Shown here piece after piece: positions 17,522-26,449 of a stretch of 64,000 nucleotides of DNA (positions within the stretch are counted from its first letter, which is position 1; every line of letters begins with the position of its first letter). Under the pieces are notes generated by a model. That model did no database searches. It saw nothing but the letters and a program-made list of their open reading frames with translations, and had not been told where the DNA came from. The DNA lies in the NCBI RefSeq assembly GCF_001593005.1, contig NZ_LQZQ01000023.1, positions 1-64,000 of the forward strand, read 5' to 3'. This stretch comes from Roseivirga ehrenbergii. GTDB lineage: Bacteria; Bacteroidota; Bacteroidia; Cytophagales; Cyclobacteriaceae. A program made the position numbers and the translations under genes.

Positions 17522-18296
17522 TGTTAATACATCTAAAATAAACCAACTTCTTAAAATACAACCTAGAGGAACTGTACTTCTTGCCTCTTGGCTTGTAGAT
17601 AAAGGGTATAGCTTCGATCTCCAGAGAAGGTATCGAGAAAGTCAATGGCTAGAGTCCATAGGGTCCGGAGCCATGATACGCACAGGCGACCATGTAAATA
17701 TATCAGGCGCGCTCTATTCCCTTCAAACTCAACTGGGGCTATCAACTCATTTTGGAGGCAAGTCTGCCTTAGCTATGCAAGGCAAAGCCCATTATTTAGA
17801 GCTTTCAAGTAAAAGGGTTTACCTATTTGGAACCAAAGGAGAAAACTTACCCACTTGGTTCATTCAGCATAATTGGGGAACCCAGATAGAATACTTCTCT
17901 ACCAAGTTTTTAGATAGTACCTTAGGGCTCACTGAATTTCAGGTCAAAGAGTTCGCTATAAAAATATCCAGTCCAGCTAGAGCTTTAATGGAATGCCTTT
18001 ACCTAAGCTCAAACAATGAGGACTTTACAGAATGCTATGAATTATTTGAGCCTTTGAACAATCTAAGGCCTGACCAAGTGCAAGAACTTTTGGAAAGTTG
18101 TACATCCGTAAAAGTAAAGCGGCTATTTCTCTACATGGCCGAAAAAGCAAAGCACAGCTGGTTTGAGTACTTGAACCTTGAGAAAATAGATCTAGGGCAC
18201 GGAAAAAGAAGTCTTGTAGAAAATGGTGCTTATGTAAGCAAATACAAAATCACAGTACCTAAAGCATTGGAAAGTAATGGCGGAACCATTCTATAA
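17514..18296 (+). CDS. abiEi: AbiEi-family antitoxin, type IV toxin-antitoxin
   Basis: 260 residues. The N-terminal winged-helix domain (about 1-95: INQLLKIQPRGTVLLASWLVDKGYS ... GDHVNISGALYSLQ) and the following antitoxin domain with SPARALMECLYL near residue 155 match the AbiEi family. The role is to bind the operator and repress the operon, and to neutralise the toxin without a stable complex (type IV mechanism, known for the family). The GTG start at 17514 lies inside a palindrome; no better ATG exists before the winged helix. The coding end overlaps abiEii by 20 bp, the usual tight coupling of the pair. Confidence 0.85.
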   Translation: MSTVNTSKINQLLKIQPRGTVLLASWLVDKGYSFDLQRRYRESQWLESIGSGAMIRTGDHVNISGALYSLQTQLGLSTHFGGKSALAMQGKAHYLELSSKRVYLFGTKGENLPTWFIQHNWGTQIEYFSTKFLDSTLGLTEFQVKEFAIKISSPARALMECLYLSSNNEDFTECYELFEPLNNLRPDQVQELLESCTSVKVKRLFLYMAEKAKHSWFEYLNLEKIDLGHGKRSLVENGAYVSKYKITVPKALESNGGTIL

Positions 18297-19182
18297 ATCT
18301 CAGGTTTCACTAATGCTTCAAGTACTTCCTGAAGTGGCCAAAGAAGAATGTTTCGCACTCCATGGAGGCACGGCCATCAACCTTTTTGTAAGAGACATGC
18401 CCCGGCTTTCGGTAGATATAGACCTCACTTATATCCCTATTGAAGATAGAAATACTTCTTTTCAAAGGATTGCTGAAGCCTTATTACGCATAAAGGAAAA
18501 CATTACAAATATTTTACCTTCAGCAGATATTCAATTTCAAAAAGATATTTCAAAGCTTCAGGTTGTCAATCGAGGTGTTCAAATCAAGATAGAGGTCAAT
18601 CAAACGAATCGAGGGCTACTAGAGCCTCCTGTCAAGCTGGTTTTATGTAATAGTGCTCAGGAAGAATTCGATGCTTTTTGTGCTACGCAAGTAGTTTCTA
18701 TCGGCCAGCTTTATGGCGGAAAAATCTGCGCTGCCCTTGACAGGCAACATCCCAGAGATTTGTTTGATGTTAAACTAATGTTGGAAAATGAAGGGCTTAC
18801 TGAAGAAATCAAAAAAGGATTGATTCTTTGTATTCTTAGCAGTAACCGACCTATTCATGAACTTTTAAGCCCAAACCTACTCGACCAAAGTCAGGCGTTT
18901 ATCAATCAGTTTGAAGGAATGACCATTGAACCATTCACTTATGAAGAATATGAGGCAACGAGACTAGAATTGATAAAAACTATTCAGAACAACTTGGAAG
19001 ATCAAGACAAGAAGTTTCTATTAAGCCTTAAAGAACTTAGCCCTAACTGGAGTATCTATAATTTTGAACGATTCCCATCGGTTCAATGGAAATCACAAAA
19101 CCTGAAACGGTTAAAAGAAGACAACCCCAGAAAACACTTAGAGCTCTCCAAGCTGCTTAATGAACTTTTGGATAGTTTGTAG
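18277..19182 (+). CDS. abiEii: AbiEii/AbiGii-family nucleotidyltransferase toxin
   Basis: 301 residues. The nucleotidyltransferase motif is complete: HGGTAINLF (about 28-36) followed by RLSVDIDLTY with the two metal-binding Asp residues. A later QLYGGKICAALDRQHPRDLFDVKLM is the conserved Lys/Arg/Asp block of DUF1814 toxins. Related enzymes (MenA/AbiEii) transfer nucleotides to tRNA or other targets using NTPs and stop growth, often during phage attack. The ATG lies within the antitoxin gene, as expected. Function is inferred from the family; a target tRNA cannot be predicted. Confidence 0.87.
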   Translation: MAEPFYKSQVSLMLQVLPEVAKEECFALHGGTAINLFVRDMPRLSVDIDLTYIPIEDRNTSFQRIAEALLRIKENITNILPSADIQFQKDISKLQVVNRGVQIKIEVNQTNRGLLEPPVKLVLCNSAQEEFDAFCATQVVSIGQLYGGKICAALDRQHPRDLFDVKLMLENEGLTEEIKKGLILCILSSNRPIHELLSPNLLDQSQAFINQFEGMTIEPFTYEEYEATRLELIKTIQNNLEDQDKKFLLSLKELSPNWSIYNFERFPSVQWKSQNLKRLKEDNPRKHLELSKLLNELLDSL

Positions 19183-19285
19183 TCTATTCACACCCACACA
19201 TCTTCACACACCCATCCCAATAACAATTACCACATGCATTACAATAGCTGATCTCTACTTCAAAATCCTCATATGAAGGAAAATC

Positions 19286-19320
19286 AGGAGATTCCAACTT
19301 AAGGACTCCTCTTTATTTTT
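19286..19320 (+). terminator. Terminator after abiEii
   Basis: Stem AGGAG with CTCCT and inner TCC with GGA around the loop AACTTAA, then TTTATTTTT. It is about 100 bp past the toxin stop. The stem has a two-base bulge, so it is modest. Confidence 0.5.
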
Positions 19321-19453
19321 AGTTATCGTATTCCTTGTGGTTCATTAATAGTTTCGATTGAAAATTGGCTTAAAAGAGACTCCCATAATTTGTATAACAA
19401 TTTACGGGAACTAACAAGACAGGACAAGAGAACTAACAGGCCTTAACAGCAAA

Positions 19454-19478
19454 TAAGCCACTGTTTTTCAGTGGCTTA
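19454..19478 (-). terminator. Terminator downstream of the tRNA gene
   Basis: Perfect 10-bp stem TAAGCCACTG / CAGTGGCTTA around a 5-nt loop. On the minus strand the tail is TTTGC. It lies 35 bp beyond the 3' end of the tRNA. Confidence 0.6.
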
Positions 19479-19512
19479 CCTCTTGTTTACAGTTGTTAGT
19501 TATTGTTAAAAG

Positions 19513-19584
19513 TGATCCCGACAAGAATCGAACTTGTATCTAAAGTTTAGGAAACTTCTATTCTATCCGTTGAACTACGGGACC
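19513..19584 (-). tRNA. tRNA-Arg (anticodon CCU)
   Basis: On the minus strand the 72-nt sequence folds as a tRNA. The acceptor is GGTCCCG with CGGGATC (one G-U), the D arm starts GTTCAACGGATAGAAT, the anticodon stem is GAAGT/ACTTT with loop TTCCTAA (anticodon CCT, decoding AGG), and the T arm is ACAAG-TTCGATT-CTTGT. The discriminator is A, and CCA is not encoded. Confidence 0.93.
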
Positions 19585-19611
19585 ATTCCTTTCTAAGAGA
19601 GGCAAAATTAA

Positions 19612-20811
19612 TTAATAATACGTGTCTTTCAAGTAATTTGGAAAGATGGTCATGTGCTGCTTTTTCACCTTTTCGAAAATCACTTCACGCATTTCAGCAA
19701 TATTCTCTTTTTTCTCAGCCGAAATAAACACAACGCTTTCACCTTCAGCATTTAAGTAGGTTTTTTTCAACCTTTCTAGCGTCATGGGCGGATGTTCCAT
19801 TTCCTCTTCTATTTCAGGGTCTAAAGACTCAAGCAATTTGTCAATTTTATTAAAAATAATGATCGTTGGTTTATCAGCCGCACCAAGGTCTACCAAAGTT
19901 TGGCTTACCGTTTCCATTTGATCTTGATAGTAAGGATGTGAAACATCCACGATATGTAAAAGAATATCGGCTTCTCTTACCTCGTCTAAAGTAGATTTAA
20001 AAGATTCAATCAAATGTGTTGGCAACTTTCGGATAAAACCTACTGTATCGGACAATAGAAAAGGGATGTCATCGATGGCTACTTTTCGCACGGTAGAATC
20101 TACAGTAGCAAAAAGTTTATTTTCCGCCAATACATCTGCCTTCGTCATTAAACGCATAAGGGTAGATTTACCAACATTGGTATAGCCTACCAAAGCCACA
20201 CGCACAATATTAGTTCTGGATTTTCGCTGAACTTCGTTCTGTAATTCAATTTTCTCCAGTTTCTTTTTCAGTACGGTAATTTGGTTTCGGATTTGTCTTC
20301 TATCCGTTTCAATCTCCTTCTCGCCAGCACCACCTCGTGTAGCCGTTCCTCCTCTTTGTCTTTCGAGGTGAGTCCACAATCGTGTAAGCCTAGGTAATAA
20401 ATACTTAGACCTTGCCAGCTCCACTTGCGTTTTAGCCTGAGCAGTCTGTGCTCTTTTCAAAAATATATCTAGAATAAGTAAACTTCGATCATAAATCTTG
20501 ATCTGCAATTCTCTCTCTATATTTCTAAGCTGTGAAGGGCTCAAGTCGTCATCAAAAATAATTACTTGTATACCTTCAGCCTTAATATAAGTATAGATTT
20601 CCTCAAACTTACCTTTTCCTACAAAGGTTCTTATCTCAGGTTTATCAAGCCGTTGCGTAAACGATTTTTTAACCTCAAGTCCCATTGTATCGGCCAAAAA
20701 AGCCAATTCATCTAAATATTCGATTACCTTTTCTTCTGGCTGCTCCCTATTAATTAAAGCTACCAAAACTGCGGTTTCTTTCTCAGTATCAGTTGTTAAA
20801 TATCCTCCCAT
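19612..20811 (-). CDS. hflX: GTPase HflX
   Basis: 399 residues. The N-terminal HflX domain (about 1-190) contains KGKFEEIYTYIKAEGIQVIIFDDDLSPSQLRNIE, and a glycine-rich linker QRGGTATRGGAGEKEIE leads to the G domain. G1 is GYTNVGKST, G3 is DTVGF, and G4 is NKID. It binds ribosomes and can split or rescue stalled 70S or 50S particles under stress. The sequence length is normal. It starts at an ATG at 20811 and is divergent from rmlC with a 167-bp gap. The tRNA-Arg gene lies 27 bp downstream of its stop, on the same strand. Confidence 0.95.
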   Translation of the reverse strand: MGGYLTTDTEKETAVLVALINREQPEEKVIEYLDELAFLADTMGLEVKKSFTQRLDKPEIRTFVGKGKFEEIYTYIKAEGIQVIIFDDDLSPSQLRNIERELQIKIYDRSLLILDIFLKRAQTAQAKTQVELARSKYLLPRLTRLWTHLERQRGGTATRGGAGEKEIETDRRQIRNQITVLKKKLEKIELQNEVQRKSRTNIVRVALVGYTNVGKSTLMRLMTKADVLAENKLFATVDSTVRKVAIDDIPFLLSDTVGFIRKLPTHLIESFKSTLDEVREADILLHIVDVSHPYYQDQMETVSQTLVDLGAADKPTIIIFNKIDKLLESLDPEIEEEMEHPPMTLERLKKTYLNAEGESVVFISAEKKENIAEMREVIFEKVKKQHMTIFPNYLKDTYY

Positions 20812-20908
20812 AAAGCATCAAAATTACTACTTATCGAAACCATTTCTAAATTCAACTTAGAAATCACTTCATCAAACTAAAAAGTATAAACACCATTTAA
20901 GGGTATAA

Positions 20909-20916
20909 TAGTTTTG
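20909..20916 (+). promoter_or_regulatory. Candidate -7 promoter element before rmlC
   Basis: TAGTTTTG fits the Bacteroidota consensus TAnnTTTG. It is 63 bp before the rmlC ATG. No clear TTTG element was found at the expected -33 position, so the call is tentative. Confidence 0.35.
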
Positions 20917-20978
20917 CATTACCTTATCGTTTGATAAGACAGCTTAACGGCTTAAGTTTGAAAGGAATTTTTTACGCA

Positions 20979-21524
20979 ATGAAAATTATAGAAACTGGCT
21001 TTGATGGCCTATACGAAATTGAGTCTACCGTTTTCGGAGATGACCGAGGATACTTTTTTGAGTCTTATCGAAAAAAGACCTTCGAAGAACTCGGAATACA
21101 AACAGACTTTGTTCAAGACAATGAATCGTTTTCGGTGAAGGGTACATTACGCGGGCTTCATTTCCAAAGCCAGCCTTATGCACAAGCAAAACTTGTAAGA
21201 GTTGCTTTGGGTAAAGTAATGGATGTGGCCGTGGACCTAAGGCCAAATTCACCAACTTTTGGAAAACACCATACCGTTATTTTAGATGCCAAAAAACATA
21301 ACCTGTTTCTAGTTCCCGTTGGTTTTGCGCATGGTTTCTTAGCTTTGGAAGACAGCGTTTTTTCATATAAGTGTACCAACTACTACAATAAAGCGTCTGA
21401 AGGGGGTGTTTTATGGAATGACCCTGAATTAAATATTGATTGGCAAATAGAAAACCCAATCGTGTCTGAAAAGGATAAACTTTTACCTAATTTTGCAGCG
21501 TATAAAAACGCACCTCTATTTTGA
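20979..21524 (+). CDS. rmlC: dTDP-4-dehydrorhamnose 3,5-epimerase
   Basis: 181 residues from the ATG at 20979; an in-frame TTG at 20931 would add a non-conserved N-terminus and is rejected. RmlC cupin motifs are present: GDDRGYFFESYR near residue 20, the catalytic His in RGLHFQ near 62, KLVRVALGKVMDVAVDLRP and FVPVGFAHGF-like VPVGFAHGFLAL, and the catalytic Tyr region YKCTNYYNK. It epimerises C3 and C5 of dTDP-4-keto-6-deoxyglucose on the way to dTDP-L-rhamnose. RmlA, RmlB and RmlD are not in the window. It overlaps the next gene by 4 bp and so probably serves the same envelope-polysaccharide programme. Confidence 0.93.
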   Translation: MKIIETGFDGLYEIESTVFGDDRGYFFESYRKKTFEELGIQTDFVQDNESFSVKGTLRGLHFQSQPYAQAKLVRVALGKVMDVAVDLRPNSPTFGKHHTVILDAKKHNLFLVPVGFAHGFLALEDSVFSYKCTNYYNKASEGGVLWNDPELNIDWQIENPIVSEKDKLLPNFAAYKNAPLF

Positions 21525-22261
21525 GTATACTTTCTTTTTTAAAGCCAAAGGATACTTCTCCAGCTTCCGTTTTGCCAATCAAAACAGATATCCATTCTCA
21601 TTTAATCCCTGCGATTGATGACGGTGTGCAATCTATTGAAGAATCGCTTACAGTCTTGCGTGAAATGGAAGCCTTGGGTTATGAAAAGGTAATTACAACT
21701 CCGCATTCAATGCCTGGCACTTATGATAACTCGCCCGAGAATATTAATGCAGGGCTGGAAATCATGCGCGAAGCCATTAAAAAAGAAGGTATCAATATTC
21801 AATTAGAAGCCGCCACAGAATATTACCTCGATGAATCATTCGTAGAACTGATAGACTCAGGCGCTCCATTAATGACCTTCGGCAAAAAATACGTTTTGTT
21901 TGAGACCCCATTTATGAACATGCCCCCGCAGCTAAAAGAGGTCACCTTCAAACTAAGCTTAAAAGGCTACAAACCTGTCTTTGCTCATCCAGAACGCTAT
22001 TTATACTTAATGCAAAGTGACTATTTACTAGATGAGTTGATGGACAGAAACATCATTTTACAGCTGAACATAATTTCCCTAACGGGTTGTTATTCTAAGC
22101 CAGTTCAAAAGTTTGCAGAAAAGCTTATCGACATGAAGGCTGTGCAACTTATTGGTACAGACTGCCACAACATGGGGCATGTTAATCTCTTGAAAGAGGC
22201 AGTAAAAACAAAGTATTTTAAAAAATTAATGAACTTAGATCTTCTAAATAACACCCTTTAG
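21521..22261 (+). CDS. CpsB/CapC-type PHP-family tyrosine phosphatase
   Basis: 246 residues. PHP-domain metal ligands are visible in TDIHSHLIPAIDDG (HxH), TTPHS, ATEYYLDE, FAHPERY and IGTDCHN. This family removes phosphate from BY-kinases (Wzc/CpsD) that control capsule chain length; metal-dependent, cytoplasmic. It starts at a TTG at 21521 that overlaps the rmlC stop (TTGA). The next in-frame Met lies well inside the PHP domain, so the TTG is accepted. No BY-kinase gene is in the window, so its partner must be elsewhere. Confidence 0.82.
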   Translation: MSILSFLKPKDTSPASVLPIKTDIHSHLIPAIDDGVQSIEESLTVLREMEALGYEKVITTPHSMPGTYDNSPENINAGLEIMREAIKKEGINIQLEAATEYYLDESFVELIDSGAPLMTFGKKYVLFETPFMNMPPQLKEVTFKLSLKGYKPVFAHPERYLYLMQSDYLLDELMDRNIILQLNIISLTGCYSKPVQKFAEKLIDMKAVQLIGTDCHNMGHVNLLKEAVKTKYFKKLMNLDLLNNTL

Positions 22262-22265
22262 AACT

Positions 22266-23246
22266 ATGGTTTTTGTTACTGGTGCTACTGGCCTGCTCGG
22301 TAGCTTTATTTGTAGAGAGCTTATTAAAAATGGCCAGCCCATTCGGGCTATAAGACGTGAAAGCAGCCAACTGACTTTGATCGAAGATATTGCTGACCAG
22401 ATTGAGTGGGTGAATGGTGACATGAACGACACCACCTTTCTTCTCGAAGCGTTGAAGGATATTGATGGAGTGATTCACGGAGCGGCTATCATCTCATTCG
22501 ATAAAAGAGATGAGGATAGAATGCACAAAACCAATGTACAAGGCACAGCCGATTTGGTAAATGCTTGCTTAAAGGCAGGAGTTAAAAATTTCGTTCAAAT
22601 AAGTTCGGTAGCCGCTTTAGGTAGAAAGCCCGGCCAGAAATTTATTGATGAAAAAGATAAATGGGAAGGCACAGAATACGATTCTATTTATGCCCGGTCT
22701 AAATACATGCAAGAACTAGAGGTTTGGCGTGGTGCTCAAGAAGGCTTAAACGTGAAAATCGTAAACCCTTCCGTAGTTTTAGGCCCAGGGCTTTGGGGTA
22801 GCGGAAGCACCTCCGTTTTTAAATATGCATACGACAGTAAAACATTTCACCCCGAAGGCACCATCAACTTTGTTGACGTACGCGATGTGGCCGAAATATG
22901 TGTTAAGCTACTTAACTCAAACATTCAAAACGAAAGGTTCGTACTAAATGCTGGCACAAGAGAATTCAAAGATTTCTTTAAAGAAGTAGCCAGCCGATTT
23001 GGCAAAAAACCACCTACTAAACCAGTACCCTATTGGATGCTCAAAGTAGCTGTGAAATTAGAATTTATCCGATCCAGAATTATGCGCCAAAGTGCGCTAA
23101 TCACAAACGATACAGCAAGGCTGTCGCGCATGCATTATCACTTTAGAAATGATAAAGTAAAAGAAGCTTTAGATTTTGAGTTTCGCCCCATGAACGAAAC
23201 TTTAGATTGGAGCGTTAGAGAACTTAAATCTATGCACAACCTTTAA
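22266..23246 (+). CDS. NAD(P)-dependent extended SDR epimerase/dehydratase
   Basis: 326 residues. The Rossmann glycine motif VTGATGLLGSF is at the start, ISSVAALG follows the fourth strand, and the catalytic pair is Tyr and Lys in YARSKYMQE. The pattern resembles dihydroflavonol-4-reductase-like SDRs more than sugar epimerases, but the substrate is unknown. It is separated from the phosphatase by only 4 bp and reads in the same direction, so it belongs to the same transcript. Cytoplasmic. Confidence 0.8.
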   Translation: MVFVTGATGLLGSFICRELIKNGQPIRAIRRESSQLTLIEDIADQIEWVNGDMNDTTFLLEALKDIDGVIHGAAIISFDKRDEDRMHKTNVQGTADLVNACLKAGVKNFVQISSVAALGRKPGQKFIDEKDKWEGTEYDSIYARSKYMQELEVWRGAQEGLNVKIVNPSVVLGPGLWGSGSTSVFKYAYDSKTFHPEGTINFVDVRDVAEICVKLLNSNIQNERFVLNAGTREFKDFFKEVASRFGKKPPTKPVPYWMLKVAVKLEFIRSRIMRQSALITNDTARLSRMHYHFRNDKVKEALDFEFRPMNETLDWSVRELKSMHNL

Positions 23247-23314
23247 AAAAACACGGTTATAAACAGATCAGGAAAAAAAAGACAGGGCCACATAGTTTGC
23301 CATTCATTTATTCC

Positions 23315-23322
23315 TTACTTTG
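23315..23322 (+). promoter_or_regulatory. Candidate -7 promoter element before the TPR gene
   Basis: TTACTTTG (7 of 8 bases of TAnnTTTG), preceded 15 bp upstream by TTTG (23296-23299), with the ATG 21 bp downstream. Confidence 0.35.
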
Positions 23323-23342
23323 AATAAACCTTTCGAAAATAG

Positions 23343-24746
23343 ATGCAAGAAGACTATCCTAGCAGAGAAGAGGAACGTGGGCTGATCAAGAAATTCGAAG
23401 AGCAACTCAAGCAAAAGACATATAATTTTTTCGATATCACTGAATACGAAACTATTATTCAGTATTATATCGATCACCTTCAATTTGGCAAGGGTTTAAA
23501 AGCATGCAAACTTGCCATCGATCAATTCCCGTTTTCTCAAGAAATAAGTTTACTAATGGCGCAATGCTACATTGGTAAAGAAAATTATCAAGAAGCCCTT
23601 AGGGTAATTGATGAAGCTCAAAATTTGCATCCAAATGATGTGGAATTAAACACCGTAAAAGGAACTATCTATTCCTTTTTGGGAGAATACGAAAAAGCCG
23701 TTGAGCTCTTGCTCAACACGCTCGATTATGCCGAAGATAAATCGGAAGTATATTATAACATAGGCCTTACCTACCAAACCAATTCAAAATTTGAAGAGGC
23801 AATTGGTAATTACAAAAAGGCTATCGAGCTAAACTTAAACCACGAAAGCGCACTCTATGAGCTTGCTTACTGCCTAGATGTAACTGGCAAGCTGGAAGAT
23901 AGCGTTGATTACTATAAACAGTTTATTGATCAGGACCCCTATTCTACCTATGCTTGGTACAATTTGGGAATTGTATTAAACAAGCTAGAGCGCTACGAAG
24001 AAGCGATAAAAGCTTATGATTATGCCCTAGTAATTGACGACACTTTTTCATCAGCTTGGTTCAATATGGGTAACTCCTACATGAACATCGACAAGTATGA
24101 TGAGGCATTAGAGGCTTACAAAAACACACTAACCAACGAGGGCCCATCGGCAGAAACCTATTGTTGTATTGGTACTGCTTATGAAAAGCTAGAACAATAC
24201 GAGTTGGCCATGAAGTATTACCGAAAATCTACAAAACTAGATCAGTTTTATGAAGATGCTTGGTATGGAATAGGTTGTTGTTTGTCTGAACAAGACAAAT
24301 ATTACGAGGCCATTCATTTTTTCAATAAGGCACTAAAACTCGACCCAGAAAATGCCAACTATTGGTTGGCCATAGCCGATGCCGAACAGCATGTAGGCAA
24401 TGTCGTTTCTAGCTTTGAAGCCTATCAAGAGGCCGCAATGCTCGAACCCAACAACGAAATGATTTGGCTCGATTGGTCGCTTATTCATTACGAACAAGGC
24501 GAACACATTAAAGCCATTGAACTGATTGACAGGGCTTTGGAAGAGCTTCCAGAAAACTCTGACTTGATGTACAGAATGGTAGTTTACCAAATCTCGGCAG
24601 GTAGATACAAAGAAGCCTTTACTTATCTAGAAAATGCTTTAATTTTGGACTTTGAAAATCACGAAGTACTTTTTGATTTCTTTCCTAAAATTGAAACCCA
24701 AAAGGCATTATTCAAGATCATTGATCAGCACAGAAACAAAATTTAA
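23343..24746 (+). CDS. Tetratricopeptide-repeat protein
   Basis: 467 residues made almost wholly of TPR units (about 11), with the pattern W-LG-Y-A-F-A-P clear in stretches such as YYNIGLTYQTNSKFEEAIGNY and AWFNMGNSYMNIDKYDEAL. No signal peptide, so it is cytoplasmic. TPR superhelices act as protein-binding scaffolds; the partner is not known. It ends directly before the ATG of the phosphosulfolactate synthase gene (no gap), which suggests coupled expression. Confidence 0.85.
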   Translation: MQEDYPSREEERGLIKKFEEQLKQKTYNFFDITEYETIIQYYIDHLQFGKGLKACKLAIDQFPFSQEISLLMAQCYIGKENYQEALRVIDEAQNLHPNDVELNTVKGTIYSFLGEYEKAVELLLNTLDYAEDKSEVYYNIGLTYQTNSKFEEAIGNYKKAIELNLNHESALYELAYCLDVTGKLEDSVDYYKQFIDQDPYSTYAWYNLGIVLNKLERYEEAIKAYDYALVIDDTFSSAWFNMGNSYMNIDKYDEALEAYKNTLTNEGPSAETYCCIGTAYEKLEQYELAMKYYRKSTKLDQFYEDAWYGIGCCLSEQDKYYEAIHFFNKALKLDPENANYWLAIADAEQHVGNVVSSFEAYQEAAMLEPNNEMIWLDWSLIHYEQGEHIKAIELIDRALEELPENSDLMYRMVVYQISAGRYKEAFTYLENALILDFENHEVLFDFFPKIETQKALFKIIDQHRNKI

Positions 24747-25508
24747 ATGCACTACCTTTTAAATAACCTGCCCGAAAGGACACAAAAACCACGAGAAAAA
24801 GGCTTCACCATGGTAATGGATAAAGGCCTAAGTGTTAGACAAGCAGAAGATTTTCTTAGCGTTAGCGCTAACCATGTAGACATTATTAAATTGGGTTGGG
24901 CTACCTCTTTTGTAACCGCTAGCCTAGAAGCTAAACTCGATGTTTACAGAGCTGCCGGAATTCCTTTTTACTTTGGAGGAACGCTTTTCGAAGCTTTTGC
25001 TGTTAGAAATCAATTTGACGATTACAGAAAGCTACTAGATAAATATAAAGTACCTTTTGCCGAAGTATCTGATGGTTCGGTAGAAATGGATCATGATAAA
25101 AAGTGCGAATACATCACTGAACTTTCTAAGCAAGTAACTGTACTTTCAGAAGTTGGATCTAAAGACGAGGAAAAAATTATTCCTCCGTACAAATGGATCG
25201 AGCTGATGCAGAAAGAGCTTGACGCTGGTGCGTGGAAAGTAATTGGCGAGGCACGTGAAGGCGGTAACGTTGGTCTTTTCAGATCAACAGGAGAAGTTCG
25301 CTCGGGCTTGGTTCAAGAGATTCTTACCAAAATTCCTTTTGAAAAAATCATTTGGGAAGCTCCTCAAAAAGCACAACAAGTCTATTTTATTAAGTTGGTT
25401 GGTGCCAATGTAAACCTAGGCAATATTGCCCCAGAAGAGTTAATTCCGTTAGAAACCATCCGTTTAGGGTTAAGAGGAGATACTTTTAATCATTTTCTGG
25501 ACAAATAA
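24747..25508 (+). CDS. comA: Phosphosulfolactate synthase-like protein (ComA family)
   Basis: 253 residues with the ComA TIM-barrel pattern: TMVMDKGLS near residue 22, DIIKLGWATS near 43, AGIPFYFGGTLFE near 72, EVSDGSVEM near 103, VLSEVGSKDE near 131 and GEAREGGNVG near 166. ComA joins sulfite and phosphoenolpyruvate into (R)-2-phospho-3-sulfolactate. In archaea it opens coenzyme M synthesis. In Bacteroidota, which make cysteate-derived sulfonolipids, it may feed sulfolactate or cysteate pools (inference). ComB, ComC and other coenzyme M genes are absent from the window. It sits between the TPR and DUF368 genes with gaps of 0 and 2 bp. Confidence 0.85.
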   Translation: MHYLLNNLPERTQKPREKGFTMVMDKGLSVRQAEDFLSVSANHVDIIKLGWATSFVTASLEAKLDVYRAAGIPFYFGGTLFEAFAVRNQFDDYRKLLDKYKVPFAEVSDGSVEMDHDKKCEYITELSKQVTVLSEVGSKDEEKIIPPYKWIELMQKELDAGAWKVIGEAREGGNVGLFRSTGEVRSGLVQEILTKIPFEKIIWEAPQKAQQVYFIKLVGANVNLGNIAPEELIPLETIRLGLRGDTFNHFLDK

Positions 25509-25510
25509 GA

Positions 25511-26449
25511 ATGAAGAATATTAAGGAATTCATTCTTCTCTACTTCAAAGGTATTGCCATGGGTAGTGCTGATGTAGTTCCTGGTGTCTCAGGAGGAACA
25601 ATTGCGTTCATTACTGGCATTTACGAAACACTGTTAAACGCTATCCGCAGCGTTGATCTTCAAGCGCTGCAGTACTTGAAAAAATTTCAGATCAAGGCAC
25701 TATGGAAACACGTTAACGGAAACTTCTTGTTACCGCTATTAGCAGGAATTGCCACCAGCGTGCTTACGTTAGCGAAGGTGATTACCCATTTATTGGCTGA
25801 GTACCCTATTCAAGTTTGGTCTTTCTTCTTTGGCCTTATTGTTATTTCGGCTCTTATTATTCTTAGAGAAATTAAACATTGGAATATTGGTGTTTTTGTA
25901 GCCATTGCCTTAGGAATTGTTATTGCTTATTTTATTACCTCGGCTACTCCGGCCGAAACGCCTGAATCTTCTTGGTTTTTATTTATAGCTGGTGCAGTAG
26001 CTATTTGCGCAATGATATTACCTGGAATTTCTGGGTCATTCATTTTGCTTATTTTCGGAAAATACGAGTTCATTCTCTCGGCTGTTAAAGAGTTTAGAGT
26101 TTTAGATATTGCCATTTTTGGCTTGGGCTGTATAATAGGCTTATTAAGCTTTGCTCGTTTAGTAAGTTGGCTCTTTAAAAAATATCATAACATTACAATA
26201 GGAGTTTTGTCTGGTTTTATGATTGGCTCTTTGAATAAAGTTTGGCCTTGGAAAGAAGCCATTGAAACATATATTGACCGCCATGGTGACTTAAAACCTT
26301 TGGTTCAAGCTAATGTTTTGCCTAACCAGTACTATGTAAAAACTGGTGCCGAACCTTTCTTTCTAGAAGCCATTTTATTTGCTGCTGCGGGTTTCCTTGT
26401 TGTGTTGGCAATGGATAGAGTTGCAGCGGCACTAAACCCAAAAAAATAA
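25511..26449 (+). CDS. DUF368 membrane protein, undecaprenyl-phosphate translocase family (PopT-like)
   Basis: 312 residues with eight or nine hydrophobic segments and the family signature GSADVVPGVSGGTIAF near residue 18, repeated in part as ILPGISGSFILL near 170. DUF368 proteins (PopT) were recently shown to return undecaprenyl phosphate across the inner membrane for wall and polysaccharide synthesis. It follows comA by 2 bp and runs directly into aroE with no gap. This suits a cell-envelope role next to rmlC and the CpsB-like phosphatase, although these housekeeping neighbours may also be coincidental. Confidence 0.85.
   Translation: MKNIKEFILLYFKGIAMGSADVVPGVSGGTIAFITGIYETLLNAIRSVDLQALQYLKKFQIKALWKHVNGNFLLPLLAGIATSVLTLAKVITHLLAEYPIQVWSFFFGLIVISALIILREIKHWNIGVFVAIALGIVIAYFITSATPAETPESSWFLFIAGAVAICAMILPGISGSFILLIFGKYEFILSAVKEFRVLDIAIFGLGCIIGLLSFARLVSWLFKKYHNITIGVLSGFMIGSLNKVWPWKEAIETYIDRHGDLKPLVQANVLPNQYYVKTGAEPFFLEAILFAAAGFLVVLAMDRVAAALNPKK

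Larger units (their letters stand above)
19183..19512. other. 330-bp gap without a protein gene
   Basis: It holds a terminator-like hairpin for abiEii (19286-19310), a short direct repeat GAACTAACA twice around 19409-19440, and a terminator for the tRNA gene on the minus strand (19454-19478). No integrase, attachment-site copy of the tRNA end or other element was seen. Confidence 0.6.

Noticed and set aside
17300-19585. abiE pair considered as a tRNA-borne genomic island
   Set aside because: No integrase, no copy of the tRNA 3' end at the far side and no clear edge; only nearness to tRNA-Arg is seen.
20931-20978. Longer rmlC start at TTG 20931
   Set aside because: It adds a 16-residue non-conserved N-terminus; the ATG at 20979 gives the usual RmlC beginning.
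24861-24872. 12-bp palindrome GTTAGCGCTAAC in comA
   Set aside because: Short enough to arise by chance and placed within a conserved coding region.
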